Of a DNA stretch of 64,000 bases, positions 34,121 through 45,510 are shown in pieces. Made by a program: the position numbers and the translations under genes. This DNA comes from Jatrophihabitans cynanchi (lineage in GTDB: Bacteria; Actinomycetota; Actinomycetes; Mycobacteriales; Jatrophihabitantaceae). The DNA lies in NCBI RefSeq assembly GCF_027247405.1, contig NZ_CP097463.1, positions 248,001 through 312,000 on the forward strand, read 5' to 3'. The notes under the pieces were generated by a model that saw nothing but the letters and a program-made list of their open reading frames with translations, ran no database searches and was not told where the DNA came from. Each line of letters opens with the position of its first letter. Position 1 is the first letter of the stretch.

Positions 34121-34193
34121 AATGTCACGGTGACCGATTCGCGTGTCCTCGTGACCGAATCGGATGTCCCCGTGACCGAAACCCAGTGACATT
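34121..34193. repeat. three 21-bp direct repeats bracketed by an 8-bp inverted repeat (IS-end-like)
   Basis: Units starting GTGACCGA begin exactly 21 bp apart at 34130, 34151 and 34172, with GTGTCC or ATGTCC inside the first two. AATGTCAC (34121-34128) and GTGACATT (34186-34193) flank the set as inverted repeats. Multiple subterminal repeats inside short inverted termini are typical of IS21-family ends, and this sequence looks familiar from such ends in actinobacteria. No transposase reading frame is present nearby, so this would be a solo end or relic. The rest of the 300-bp gap (33909-34208) holds a hairpin at 34044 and nothing else recognisable. Confidence 0.5.
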
Positions 34194-34208
34194 GGCTGAC
34201 CGTTCACA

Positions 34209-37112
<2,904 letters not shown>

Positions 37113-37209
37113 CGTCTGTGGTCCTTTCCTGGCGGAGTCTCGCTGGGGGAGGTGGTCTGTGGTGCGGCCGGGGCGGGGTGCCGCGCCGGACCGTCCGGTA
37201 TTGCGGTGT

Positions 37210-37692
37210 CTAGGTAACGGGATCAGGCTCGGCCGGCGGACGGCCGCCGTGTTCGGCACGCAGGTCGACGATCGCCTTCTCGAAGTCGTCGACCGAGCTG
37301 AAGGCCTGGTAGACCGAGGCGAAGCGCAGGTAGGCGACCTCGTCCAGCGCGCGCAGCGGGCCGAGGATGGCCAGCCCGACCTCGTCGCTGTTGACCTCGG
37401 CGACCCCGTTCGCGCGGATCGTCTCCTCGACGCTCTGGGCGAGCTGGGCCAGCGCGTCCTCGTCGACCGGACGGCCCTGGCAGGCCCGGCGCACGCCGCT
37501 GATCACCTTCGCGCGGCTGAACGGCTCGGTGACCCCGCTGCGCTTGATCACCGCGAGGGTCGCCTCCTCGATGGTGGTGAACCGGCGCCCGCACGCCTGG
37601 CACGAGCGCCGGCGGCGGATGGCCTGACCCTCGTCCTGCTCGCGGGAGTCCACGACGCGCGAGTCGGCGTGCCGGCAGTACGGACAACGCAT
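37210..37692 (-). CDS. nrdR: transcriptional repressor NrdR
   Basis: A 160-residue repressor of ribonucleotide reductase genes. The N-terminal zinc ribbon has Cys3, Cys6, Cys31 and Cys34 ([10 protein letters not shown], then [11 protein letters not shown]). An ATP-cone domain covers about 45-140 ([20 protein letters not shown], ending [14 protein letters not shown]), which senses ATP/dATP. Length and motifs are full-length normal. It stands directly upstream of nrdJ. The region before it carries a NrdR-box match and a run of DnaA-box-like sites, so both autoregulation and replication-linked control are plausible. Confidence 0.97.
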   Translation of the reverse strand: MRCPYCRHADSRVVDSREQDEGQAIRRRRSCQACGRRFTTIEEATLAVIKRSGVTEPFSRAKVISGVRRACQGRPVDEDALAQLAQSVEETIRANGVAEVNSDEVGLAILGPLRALDEVAYLRFASVYQAFSSVDDFEKAIVDLRAEHGGRPPAEPDPVT

Positions 37693-37718
37693 GGCACGAC
37701 CCCCTTCGCGTGATGTGC

Positions 37719-37804
37719 TGTGGACGGATCTGTCGACAAGGCTGGGGATAACGGGCCGCCACCTGTTGACAACCGGTGGACAACGAAACCCAACTTGTGG
37801 ACAA
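37719..37804. promoter_or_regulatory. array of six DnaA-box-like 9-mers upstream of nrdR
   Basis: Six sites, all in the same orientation, match the actinobacterial DnaA box (TTGTCCACA, here as its complement TGTGGACAA): 37719 TGTGGACGG, 37731 TGTCGACAA, 37743 TGGGGATAA (TTATCCCCA), 37764 TGTTGACAA, 37775 GGTGGACAA and 37796 TGTGGACAA. One is perfect, four match 8 of 9 and one 7 of 9. Spacings of 12, 12, 21, 11 and 21 bp place them on nearly one face of the helix. They lie in the 221-bp gap between nrdR and the LysM gene. Confidence 0.65.
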
Positions 37805-37819
37805 CTTACAAGCCTGTAA

Positions 37820-37835
37820 CTACTACATCTAGGGG
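37820..37835. promoter_or_regulatory. NrdR box
   Basis: CTACTACATCTAGGGG contains the core CTACATCTAG (37823-37832), fitting the NrdR-box core CwAtATaTwG at eight of ten positions. It lies about 130 bp upstream of the nrdR start. A second, tandem NrdR box, usual in such promoters, is not convincing; the nearby TTACA-AGCC-TGTAA palindrome does not fit the consensus. Confidence 0.55.
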
Positions 37836-37913
37836 TGCAACGCTAGGACGGCGCCGACTGTTCCGCAAGTGACACGCCGGGGGAACTTCGGCGCGGCGCG
37901 CCGGAACCCCGGC

Positions 37914-38336
37914 TCACCGGGTGCGTAGGACCTGTCCGGGCGTGAGCGCGACACCGCCGAGGTGGTTGAGCCGCAGCAGTTGATCGACCTCGGCCCGCGG
38001 GTCGCGATCGGGTGCGACCTGGCCCGCGATCGACCACAGCGTGTCGCCGTCCTGCACGGTCACCGTGGCCGGCACGGAGGCGCGGGCGGGGGTAGCGGCA
38101 GGAGCGGACAGCGCCGCCAGCCAGACGAGGACGCCGGCCAGCGAGGCCACAGCCGCGCTGAGCACCAGCACGCCACGGCGGGTGAGCCGCAGCGGCGGCG
38201 CGCCGGCCGGATCGGCGGGCCGGTGCAGGACGTGCACGGTAGCGTCCGGACGTGGCGGGCCGGCCTGCCGGCGAGCCGGTTCCGGGACGTAGGCGACCGG
38301 TGCGAACACGGGCGCAAATTCGGTGGCGACGGACAT
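37914..38336 (-). CDS. LysM-domain membrane protein, SOS-linked cell-division inhibitor (ChiZ/DivS-like)
   Basis: A 140-residue protein with a cytoplasmic Pro/Arg-rich N terminus, one transmembrane helix (about 55-75, LVLSAAVASLAGVLVWLAAL) and a C-terminal LysM domain (about 92-140, TVQDGDTLWSIAGQVAPDRD, with LNHLGGVALTPGQVL). Divergence from lexA with SOS boxes between, and nrdR on its other side, is the arrangement of M. tuberculosis Rv2719c (ChiZ) and corynebacterial divS, which halt septation after DNA damage. The LysM part is expected to bind peptidoglycan outside the membrane. Sequence outside LysM is poorly conserved in this group, so the assignment depends on context. Confidence 0.78.
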   Translation of the reverse strand: MSVATEFAPVFAPVAYVPEPARRQAGPPRPDATVHVLHRPADPAGAPPLRLTRRGVLVLSAAVASLAGVLVWLAALSAPAATPARASVPATVTVQDGDTLWSIAGQVAPDRDPRAEVDQLLRLNHLGGVALTPGQVLRTR

Positions 38337-38376
38337 CGGTCACTCCTGGAGGTTGTGGCCGACGGATGCCGGCCGG

Positions 38377-38408
38377 TCGAACAGGCGTTCTATCGAATGA
38401 CTATTCGA
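38377..38408. promoter_or_regulatory. two abutting SOS (LexA) boxes
   Basis: TCGAACAGGCGTTCTA (38377-38392) differs from the actinobacterial consensus TCGAAC-N4-GTTCGA at one base. It is followed without a gap by the perfect palindrome TCGAATGACTATTCGA (38393-38408). They lie 40-70 bp upstream of the LysM gene start and should mainly repress it. Confidence 0.75.
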
Positions 38409-38457
38409 ATGTGTACCAGCCGGGTCTGACAATTTCCATGACCGCCCGGCGTGTCGT

Positions 38458-38473
38458 TCGAACAACTGTTTGG
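38458..38473. promoter_or_regulatory. lexA: SOS (LexA) box upstream of lexA
   Basis: TCGAACAACTGTTTGG has a perfect left half-site and two changes in the right half of TCGAAC-N4-GTTCGA. It lies 71 bp before the lexA ATG, in the usual place for autoregulation. Confidence 0.7.
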
Positions 38474-38544
38474 AACACCCGGGTGATTCCGCTACCGTCG
38501 GCGGTGAACGGATCGCCACATCGGGCAACACACGGGAGTCATTC

Positions 38545-39339
38545 ATGGCTGACAAGAGCGCCACGCCCCGCAAGTCGGGCACCCGGGCACGCAAGGCACC
38601 CGCCGCACCCGCCGCATCCGACGGCGCCACGCCGGCACCGCGCGGCCCCGGCCGGCCGAAGGTCACCGAGCTGCCGGATCCGGTCACCGGCCTGACCCGT
38701 CGGCAGCAGGCGATCCTGGACGTCATCCGGGAGTCCGTCGAGCGGCGCGGTTACCCGCCGAGCATCCGCGAGATCTGCGAGTCCGCGGGCCTGGCCTCCA
38801 CCTCGAGCGTCGCGCACCAGCTGGCGATGCTCGAGCGCAAGGGCTTCCTGCGCCGCGACCCGAACCGGCCGCGGGCGGTCGATGTCCGCACCGGCGACAA
38901 CCCCAAGGCGGCGCGGCGCGCGATCGCCGTCGTCGACGACGCGCCGCGCGGCAGCGCGCCGGTGTTCGTCCCGATGGTCGGCCGGATCGCCGCCGGCGGC
39001 CCGATCCTGGCCGAGCAGATGATCGAGGACGTGCTGCCGCTACCGAAGGAACTCGTCGGCGATCCCACCAGCGGCAGCCTGTTCATGCTCAAGGTTGCCG
39101 GCGACTCGATGATCGAGGCCGCGATCGAGGACGGCGACTGGGTGGTCGTGCGCCAGCAGCAGGACGCCGACAACGGCGCGATCGTCGCCGCGATGATCGA
39201 CGGCGAGGCGACCGTCAAGACGTTCCAGCGCCGCGACGGGCACGCCTGGCTGTTGCCGCACAACCCGGCCTACTCCCCCATCCCGGCCGACGAGGCCACC
39301 ATCTTGGGCCGGGTCGTCTCGGTGCTGCGCAAGCTCTGA
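38545..39339 (+). CDS. lexA: SOS repressor LexA
   Basis: A 264-residue LexA. ATG at 38545 has GGGAG 6 nt upstream. A basic, Ala/Pro-rich N-terminal extension of about 45 residues, common in actinobacteria, precedes the winged helix ([20 protein letters not shown], then [20 protein letters not shown]). The self-cleavage site is Ala150-Gly151 in GRIAAGGP. The catalytic dyad is Ser188 (AGDSMIEA) and Lys225 (EATVKTF). RecA filaments trigger autocleavage, releasing the SOS boxes in the divergent gap shared with the LysM division inhibitor. It is followed 24 bp later by the convergent end of eccC. Confidence 0.97.
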   Translation: MADKSATPRKSGTRARKAPAAPAASDGATPAPRGPGRPKVTELPDPVTGLTRRQQAILDVIRESVERRGYPPSIREICESAGLASTSSVAHQLAMLERKGFLRRDPNRPRAVDVRTGDNPKAARRAIAVVDDAPRGSAPVFVPMVGRIAAGGPILAEQMIEDVLPLPKELVGDPTSGSLFMLKVAGDSMIEAAIEDGDWVVVRQQQDADNGAIVAAMIDGEATVKTFQRRDGHAWLLPHNPAYSPIPADEATILGRVVSVLRKL

Positions 39340-39363
39340 CCGACAGCGGCCGAGCGCGCGCCG

Positions 39364-42300
39364 CTACCTGCCGTCCAGGTGCGCCGTCTGGATCAGCACC
39401 GAGCCGAACCGGCGGTGCACCAGGCGGCCGCGCCCGGGCGGCAGCTTGGCCATCTTCACCGAACCGAGCACAGCGCCCTCGTCCTTGCTGCCGGACAGCA
39501 GCACTCCGGGTGTCCCCATTTCGCGCAGCCCGCGCAGCATGGGCTCGTACATGCCCTGGCCCACGCCGCCGGCCGAGCGGGTCAGCACCACGTGCAAGCC
39601 GATGTCGCGCGCCTGCGGCAAGAACTCGGTGAGCGCCGGCATCGGGTTGCCCTGGCTGCCCACCACGAGGTCGTAGTCGTCGATCAGCAGGAACAGCCGC
39701 GGGCCGGTCCAGCGCGGCACCGTCCCGGCGGCCGGGTCCACCGAGATTCCGGCCAGCCGCTCGCGCAGCGCCGCCACCACGTTGGCGATCGTCTCCGGCG
39801 CGGCGACCGAGCTCATCACGTAACCGATCTGGTGTGCCGTGGTGATCGCACCGAGCATGCCGCGGCGGTAGTCCAGTGTGATGATCTTCGCCTGCTCCGG
39901 CGTCCAGCGGGTGGTGATCCCGCGTGCGATCACCCGCAGCAGGTTCGATTTGCCGGACTCGACGTCGCCGATGCACAGGAAGTGCGGCTCGGCGTCGAAG
40001 TCGACGAACACCGGCGCGAGGGTGTTCTCGTCGATCCCGATCGGCACCAGCGCGCCGGGCGGGCCGACCGGCGGCAGCTGGGCGAACGGCAGATCCTGCG
40101 GCAGCAGCCGCACCGGCGGCGCGGCCGGCCCGGACCAGGCCGCGCCGACCCGCTCGACCAGGTTCGCCACCCCGTCGGCGAGGCTGTCGGCCTGCGGGTC
40201 GCCGTCGATGCGCGGCAGCGCGGACAGGAAGTGCAGCTTCTCGGCGATCAGGCCGCGTCCTGGTGCGCTCTCCGGCACGTCGGCGGCGATGCGCCGGTCG
40301 AAGTCGGATTCGGACGGGTCGCCCAGGCGCAGCTCCAACCGGGTGCTGATCAGGTCGCGCAGCGCCGGCCGCAACTCCATCCAGCGCTGGACGGACAGCA
40401 CGACGTGCACGCCGAACCCGAGCCCGCGCGCCGCGAGCTGGGTGATCGCGGCCTCCAGGTCCTCGTGGTCCTGGCGGATCGTCCCCCACCCGTCGACGAC
40501 GAGGAACACGTCGCCGAAGCCGTCGCCGGGCAGCGCGCCCGAGGCGATCGCCCGCCGGTAGCTGCCCATCGAGTCGATCCGGTTCTGCGTGAACGTCGCT
40601 TCGCGCCGGGTCAGCAGCCCGCTGAGCTCGGCGATCGTGCGGCGTAGCCGGTCGGGCTCGAGCCGGGTCGCGACCGACCCGACGTGCGGCAGGTCGGCAA
40701 GGCCGGTCAGGGTGCCACCGCCGAAGTCCAGGCAGTAGAACTGCACCTGCTCGGGCGTGTGCGTCACTGCCATCGAGGCGATCAGGCTGCGCAGCACCGT
40801 GCTCTTGCCGCTCTGCGGCCGGCCGACGACGACGAAGTGTGCGCTGGTCAGCGACACCCAGTGCGGGTCACGACGCTGGTCGAACGGCCGGTCGATCAGG
40901 CCGAGGACGGCGCTGAGCGGCGGCACCGGCGCGCCGGGCAGCAGCCCGTGGCCGGTCGGCGCGAGCGGCGGCACCAGCTCGTCGATCGTCGGCGGCACGT
41001 CCAGCGGCGGCAGCCACACCTGGCGCGCCGGACGGCCGTGGCCCTCGATCCGCTCGATCAGGATGTCGAGCATCGTCCGCGACGGACCGGTGTCGGTGCT
41101 CGGCGGAGCGTCCGGGACGGCGCCGTCCGCGTCCTCGGTGGGGTCCTCGCGATGGGACACGTAGTCGAGCACGTACGGCAGCACGTGATGCCGGCTGCGC
41201 TCGCCGCCACCAGGCGTCGCGCTCGGCGCCCGGGTGTACGCGCCGGACACGTAGGCGGCCTTGAACCGCACCAGCCCCTCGGTGCTCTCCTTCAGGTAGC
41301 CGTTACCGGGCGCGCTGGGCAACTCGTAGGCGTCGGGCACGCCCAGCACCACCCGGCTCTCCATGGAGGAGAAGGTGCGCAGCCCGACCCGGTACGACAG
41401 GTGCGTGTCCAGGCCGCGTAGCTTGCCCTCCTCGAGGCGCTGCGAGGCGAGCAGCAGGTGCACACCGAGCGACCGGCCCAGACGGCCGATCATGACGAAT
41501 AGGTCGATGAAGTCCGGCTTGGCCGAGAGCAACTCGCTGAACTCGTCGACCACGATGAACAGCGAGGGCAGCGGATCCAGCGGCGCGCCCTGCTCGCGGG
41601 CCCGCTCGTAGTCCTTCACCGAGGCGAAGTTGCCGGCCGCGCGCAGCAGTTCCTGGCGTCGTACCAGCTCACCGGAGATCGCATCCTTCATGCGGTCGAC
41701 GAGGATCAGCTCGTCCTCGAGGTTGGTGATCACGGCGGACGTGTGCGGCAGGACGTCCATGCTCGCGAACGTCGCGCCGCCTTTGAAGTCGACCAGCACC
41801 AGGTTCAGCGTGTCCGGCGAGTGGGTGAGCGCCAGGCCGAGCACGAGGGTGCGCAGCAACTCGGACTTTCCCGAGCCGGTCGCGCCGATCACCAGCCCGT
41901 GCGGCCCCATCCCGCCCTGCGCCGACTCCTTGATGTCCAGTTCGACGGGCTGCCCGGTGGCGCCCACGCCGATCGGCACCCGCAGCCGGTCCCGCGGCGC
42001 CCGCACCCGCCAGGTCGTCGCCGGGTCGACGGCCCACGGATCACCCAGCCGCAGCAGGTCGGGCAGGCTCAGGTCGACGGCCAGCGCATCGGTCGGCTCG
42101 GACGTCGCCGCCGACATCCGCAGTGGCGTCATCCGCCGCGCCAGCGCCTCGGCCTCGACCACGCTGAGCACGTCCGGCACGCCCAGCGCGACCCGCTGCT
42201 CGGCGCCGCGCTCGTCGCGCCGCAGCAGGGTCATCGACGGCTCGGTGACCACGATCGGAAGCACGCCGGGACCGGGTTCCAGGCGCGGCGTGGGGCTGAT

Positions 42301-43326
42301 CTCGAGCACGGTCACGCCCTGTACCAGCGCACCCGCCAGCTGCGCCTCGGACGGGACGTGGCCGCCGTCGACGACCACGACGATGTGCGGTCCGTCCACC
42401 GCGCCACCGAGACCGAAGCGGGGCCGGCTGGTCAGCGTGTCACCGAAGGCCGACTCGATGTCCAGCATGTTGTCGCTGACGAGGCGCACCTGCCCCACCG
42501 CGTCGTACGCGTTCGCGCTCAGCGCGTGCGGCAGCCACTTGACCCAGTTCCACTCCGGCATCGCGACGGCCGAGGCGCACACGGCGATCACCACGTCGTC
42601 CGGGGAATGGAACGCGGCGATCTGGCCGAGCATGGCTCGGGCGTGGGCGCGGGTGCGGTCGGGGCGCCCGAGCAGGCCGATCCGGCCGAAGGCGGGGAAC
42701 GCGATCGCGGCCGGCAGGTCGGCCACCGTCCCGTGGGCGCGGACGAAGCGGCGTAACGACACCGCCGAGATCGGTTCGAGGTCCTCCACCGGCTTCGTCT
42801 CCGGCGTCACCAGCCGCACTGCGAGCCGCTGCGGGCCGCGCCCCACGCGGACCGCCAGGAAGTCGCCGTCGGTCGGCCGCCGTTCCCACAGTCGGCTGCC
42901 CAGCGCGACGCACCACAGGGCGCTCGGCTCGGGGTGGTGCCAGAGGGCCGAGGCGCGCTGCTGCTCGGCGGCCGTGCGCACCCGGCGCCGCACCTGCTGC
43001 AGGTAGCGCTGGTAGTCGCGCCGGTCCCCGTCCAGCCTGCGGCGCTTCTCGCCCGCGCCGCGGCCGATGCCGCCGAGCGCCATGCCGACCATGGACAGGC
43101 CCATCATGCCGCTGGCCAGGTAGGTGACCGGACCGCCGCCGCTGCCCTTGACCAGCAATGCGGTCGCACCCGCTCCGGCGAGCATCGGCAGGTAGGTGAG
43201 CGTCTGGCTCATCCCGCCGCCGCTGACCGTCTCCGGCAGCTCCGGCGGGGACTCCAGGACGACCTCGCCACGCGGTTCGGGCGGCGGCTGGCGACGGGCC
43301 GGACGGCGGAACAGCACCGTGCTCAC
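39364..43326 (-). CDS. eccC: type VII secretion ATPase EccC (three FtsK/SpoIIIE domains)
   Basis: A 1320-residue motor of the ESX-type secretion system. The N-terminal cytoplasmic segment is followed by two transmembrane helices (about 40-85, YLPMLAGAGATALLV and MGLSMVGMALGGIG) and a stalk domain. The first ATPase has Walker A GATGSGKSELLRTL at about 480 and VLVDFKGGATF. The second has GRPQSGKSTVLRSL at about 833, and the third GDVESGKSNLLRVI at about 1118. All three P-loops are intact. It is a single polypeptide, not split into EccCa and EccCb. GTG at 43326 has GGAGG 6 nt upstream. It diverges from eccD over 119 bp. The third domain normally binds the C terminus of the EsxB-type substrate. 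Confidence 0.96.
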   Translation of the reverse strand: MSTVLFRRPARRQPPPEPRGEVVLESPPELPETVSGGGMSQTLTYLPMLAGAGATALLVKGSGGGPVTYLASGMMGLSMVGMALGGIGRGAGEKRRRLDGDRRDYQRYLQQVRRRVRTAAEQQRASALWHHPEPSALWCVALGSRLWERRPTDGDFLAVRVGRGPQRLAVRLVTPETKPVEDLEPISAVSLRRFVRAHGTVADLPAAIAFPAFGRIGLLGRPDRTRAHARAMLGQIAAFHSPDDVVIAVCASAVAMPEWNWVKWLPHALSANAYDAVGQVRLVSDNMLDIESAFGDTLTSRPRFGLGGAVDGPHIVVVVDGGHVPSEAQLAGALVQGVTVLEISPTPRLEPGPGVLPIVVTEPSMTLLRRDERGAEQRVALGVPDVLSVVEAEALARRMTPLRMSAATSEPTDALAVDLSLPDLLRLGDPWAVDPATTWRVRAPRDRLRVPIGVGATGQPVELDIKESAQGGMGPHGLVIGATGSGKSELLRTLVLGLALTHSPDTLNLVLVDFKGGATFASMDVLPHTSAVITNLEDELILVDRMKDAISGELVRRQELLRAAGNFASVKDYERAREQGAPLDPLPSLFIVVDEFSELLSAKPDFIDLFVMIGRLGRSLGVHLLLASQRLEEGKLRGLDTHLSYRVGLRTFSSMESRVVLGVPDAYELPSAPGNGYLKESTEGLVRFKAAYVSGAYTRAPSATPGGGERSRHHVLPYVLDYVSHREDPTEDADGAVPDAPPSTDTGPSRTMLDILIERIEGHGRPARQVWLPPLDVPPTIDELVPPLAPTGHGLLPGAPVPPLSAVLGLIDRPFDQRRDPHWVSLTSAHFVVVGRPQSGKSTVLRSLIASMAVTHTPEQVQFYCLDFGGGTLTGLADLPHVGSVATRLEPDRLRRTIAELSGLLTRREATFTQNRIDSMGSYRRAIASGALPGDGFGDVFLVVDGWGTIRQDHEDLEAAITQLAARGLGFGVHVVLSVQRWMELRPALRDLISTRLELRLGDPSESDFDRRIAADVPESAPGRGLIAEKLHFLSALPRIDGDPQADSLADGVANLVERVGAAWSGPAAPPVRLLPQDLPFAQLPPVGPPGALVPIGIDENTLAPVFVDFDAEPHFLCIGDVESGKSNLLRVIARGITTRWTPEQAKIITLDYRRGMLGAITTAHQIGYVMSSVAAPETIANVVAALRERLAGISVDPAAGTVPRWTGPRLFLLIDDYDLVVGSQGNPMPALTEFLPQARDIGLHVVLTRSAGGVGQGMYEPMLRGLREMGTPGVLLSGSKDEGAVLGSVKMAKLPPGRGRLVHRRFGSVLIQTAHLDGR

Positions 43327-43379
43327 GCACTACCTCCGTTACCGTCCCCGGTCGTCATCTGTTGTAGTTTCCACACCGA

Positions 43380-43395
43380 CCGGGACAAATCCCGG
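43380..43395. promoter_or_regulatory. palindrome in the eccC-eccD divergent gap
   Basis: CCGGGA-CAAA-TCCCGG lies midway between the two divergent starts. On the eccC strand, TTGTCC within it is followed 16 bp later by TACAAC, a weak minus-35/minus-10 pair. It could be an operator shared by both promoters. Confidence 0.35.
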
Positions 43396-43445
43396 CGATC
43401 AGCATGCTAGCTGTGCGGGGTCGCCGCTCGAGAGCCACAGGAGTC

Positions 43446-44840
43446 GTGTTGTCCGCCAGCGTCGTCTCGAACACCTGCCGGATCACCGTGCTGTCCTCCG
43501 AGTTCCGCGCCGATCTGGCCGTCCCGGTACACATCCCGGTCGCCGAACTGCTGGCGACGTTGGTGTCCAGCCTCGGCCGCCAGGTCGCCGATGAGGGCGC
43601 GGCCAACGGCGGCTGGATCCTGCAGCGGGCGGCCGAGCCGGCACTCGAGGCGTCGGCCACGCTCGCCGCCAGCGGCATCCGCGACGGTGACGTGCTGCAC
43701 CTGCGCACCCGCGCGACGCAGCTACCGGAGATCGCGTTCGACGACGTGCTGGATGCGGTTGCGACCGGCGTGCTGACGCGCACCGTGCGCTGGCGGGCCG
43801 AGCACACCGCGAACGCGGTGGCCGCCTTCGCCTCGGCGATGCTGCTCATCGCGCTGGTGAACATCGTGGTCAGCGGTCCGGGCTGGGCCGCGCCGGCCGT
43901 CACCGCGGGAGTGGGGGCGGCGCTGCTGCTCGGCACCGCGATCGCGCTCGGCCGCGCGTACCACCGGCGGGTGCCGGCGTTGGCCACCGCGACGGCCGCG
44001 GTCGCCTACGCCGCAGCGGCCGGAGCGATGGCGGTCGGCGGCGAGCACCGGCTCTGGCAGTTCGGCAGCACCGAGGCGCTGCTGGGCGCCTGCGCGGCGC
44101 TGCTCGTCGCGGTGATCGCGCTGCTCACCCTCGGCGCGGGCGTCTGCGGCCTGGTCGCGGCTGTCACGGCCGCGATACTGGCCGGCATCGGCACCGCGAT
44201 CGACGTCGCCAGCTCACTGGGGCCGGCCGGCACGGCCGCGCTGGTCGCCGGGATCGCCCTGGCCGTTTCACCGGCCCTGCCGATGCTCTCGTTCCGGCTG
44301 TCCCGGCTGCCGCTGCCGTCGATCCCTGCCGACGCTGCCGACCTGCGGCGCGACGACAGTTCGGTCGACGCGACCCGGATCCTGCGCCAGGCCACCCTGG
44401 CCGACCAGTTCCTGAGCGGGCTCATCGGCGGGGTGTCGCTGGCGATAGCCGGCGCGGCCCTGCTGCTGGCCGTCGGTGACGGCAGCGCCCGCGCCCTCGC
44501 CGCGGTGCTCGGCGTCATCTGCCTGCTCCGCGCGCGGCTGTTCACCGGACGCGGCCAGCGCGCCTGGCTACTCAGCTGCGGCGGCGTCGCGCTCGCCGTG
44601 GTCGTGATCGCCCGGGCCGCCGATCTCGCGCCGACCACCCGGCTGCTGGCGATCGCCGTCCCGGTCGCGGTGCTCGCGATCATCCTGTTCGCGCTCGCCG
44701 TCGTGCTGCCCGGCCGGCGCTACACGCCGCCGTGGTCACGCGCGGCGGACGTGCTCGAGTCGGTCCTCGTGTTGTCGGTGATCCCGCTGGCGCTGGCGGT
44801 GATGGGCGTCTACGGGACGATCCGGCACAACGTCGGCTGA
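43446..44840 (+). CDS. eccD: type VII secretion membrane protein EccD
   Basis: A protein of about 464 residues with an N-terminal ubiquitin-like domain (about 8-85, NTCRITVLSSEFRADLAVPV, then LASGIRDGDVLHLR-type ending) and 11 hydrophobic helices from about residue 110 to the end, as expected for the EccD channel subunit. Start choice is open: AGGAG is 2 nt before GTG 43446 and 5 nt before the adjacent in-frame TTG 43449, and an ATG at 43404 lacks a ribosome site. Of the core genes, eccC diverges from it and eccE/eccB lie 0.7-1.9 kb downstream with mixed orientation. Confidence 0.9.
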   Translation: MLSASVVSNTCRITVLSSEFRADLAVPVHIPVAELLATLVSSLGRQVADEGAANGGWILQRAAEPALEASATLAASGIRDGDVLHLRTRATQLPEIAFDDVLDAVATGVLTRTVRWRAEHTANAVAAFASAMLLIALVNIVVSGPGWAAPAVTAGVGAALLLGTAIALGRAYHRRVPALATATAAVAYAAAAGAMAVGGEHRLWQFGSTEALLGACAALLVAVIALLTLGAGVCGLVAAVTAAILAGIGTAIDVASSLGPAGTAALVAGIALAVSPALPMLSFRLSRLPLPSIPADAADLRRDDSSVDATRILRQATLADQFLSGLIGGVSLAIAGAALLLAVGDGSARALAAVLGVICLLRARLFTGRGQRAWLLSCGGVALAVVVIARAADLAPTTRLLAIAVPVAVLAIILFALAVVLPGRRYTPPWSRAADVLESVLVLSVIPLALAVMGVYGTIRHNVG

Positions 44841-44858
44841 GCGCGATCCGGCCGTCGA

Positions 44859-45488
44859 TCAGCCCGCACGCAGCAGCGAGGCCTCGGCCGCGGTCGGGTC
44901 CAGCGTGACGTAGTCCAGGGCACCGCGGCGCAGCACGGCCACTGCCCCGTCGGCGAGCGAGGTCAGGTGCGCCGGATGCGCCGGCGCCACCCCGAACACG
45001 CCGGGCACGGCCGCGGCCAGCTCGGCACCGACGCGGCCGAGCAGCACCGCGTCGGCCTGCGCGAGCCCCGCCAGGTCCTGCGGCGTGGCCGGCGTGCGCA
45101 GCTCGAGGCGGCACTGGAACTCGCCGGCCTCACCGAGGCCGCGCGCCGCCTCGGGGCGGTCGTCGACGATCACACCCGGCGTGCCGGCGAGCTGCAGCGC
45201 ATCCGGACCGTGCGGGCTGACCCGCGACGACGGTCCGTGCGCGACCGCGGCCGACCAGAGGTTCGCGCGCCCGGTCAGGACCAGCACCGCCGTCCCGCCC
45301 GCAGCGGCGCGGATCGCGAGCAGTTGCGCGACCTGCAGCGCGCCGATCACGGCAATCCGGGTCGGCACCTGGCGGAACAGCCGCAGGGTGACCGGCCCGG
45401 CCTGCCCGATCCCGAGGTGTACCCCCGCGCTGGGCGCCGAGGCGCTCACCTCGGACGCGAGCGGCAGGCGCAGGGCGCCACGGTTCAC
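44859..45488 (-). CDS. uncharacterised protein encoded between eccD and eccE
   Basis: A 209-residue soluble protein. GTG at 45488 is preceded by GGAGGAGG. The sequence looks like an alpha/beta fold with a Rossmann-like start (VPTRIAVIGALQVAQLLAIR, then GGTAVLVLTGRANLW) and a strand/helix pattern to the end (ADGAVAVLRRGALDYVTLDP). No catalytic motif is obvious, and I do not recognise the family. It lies 22 bp downstream of eccE on the same strand, so it is probably co-transcribed with eccE. A cytoplasmic accessory or regulatory role in secretion is a reasonable guess only. Confidence 0.65.
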   Translation of the reverse strand: MNRGALRLPLASEVSASAPSAGVHLGIGQAGPVTLRLFRQVPTRIAVIGALQVAQLLAIRAAAGGTAVLVLTGRANLWSAAVAHGPSSRVSPHGPDALQLAGTPGVIVDDRPEAARGLGEAGEFQCRLELRTPATPQDLAGLAQADAVLLGRVGAELAAAVPGVFGVAPAHPAHLTSLADGAVAVLRRGALDYVTLDPTAAEASLLRAG

Positions 45489-45510
45489 GCCTCCTCCCCG
45501 ATCGCCGGCC

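Noticed and set aside
37113-37209. A possible cobalamin riboswitch before nrdJ
   Set aside because: The gap to nrdR is only 97 bp and no B12-box-like sequence is seen. Control probably acts upstream of nrdR.
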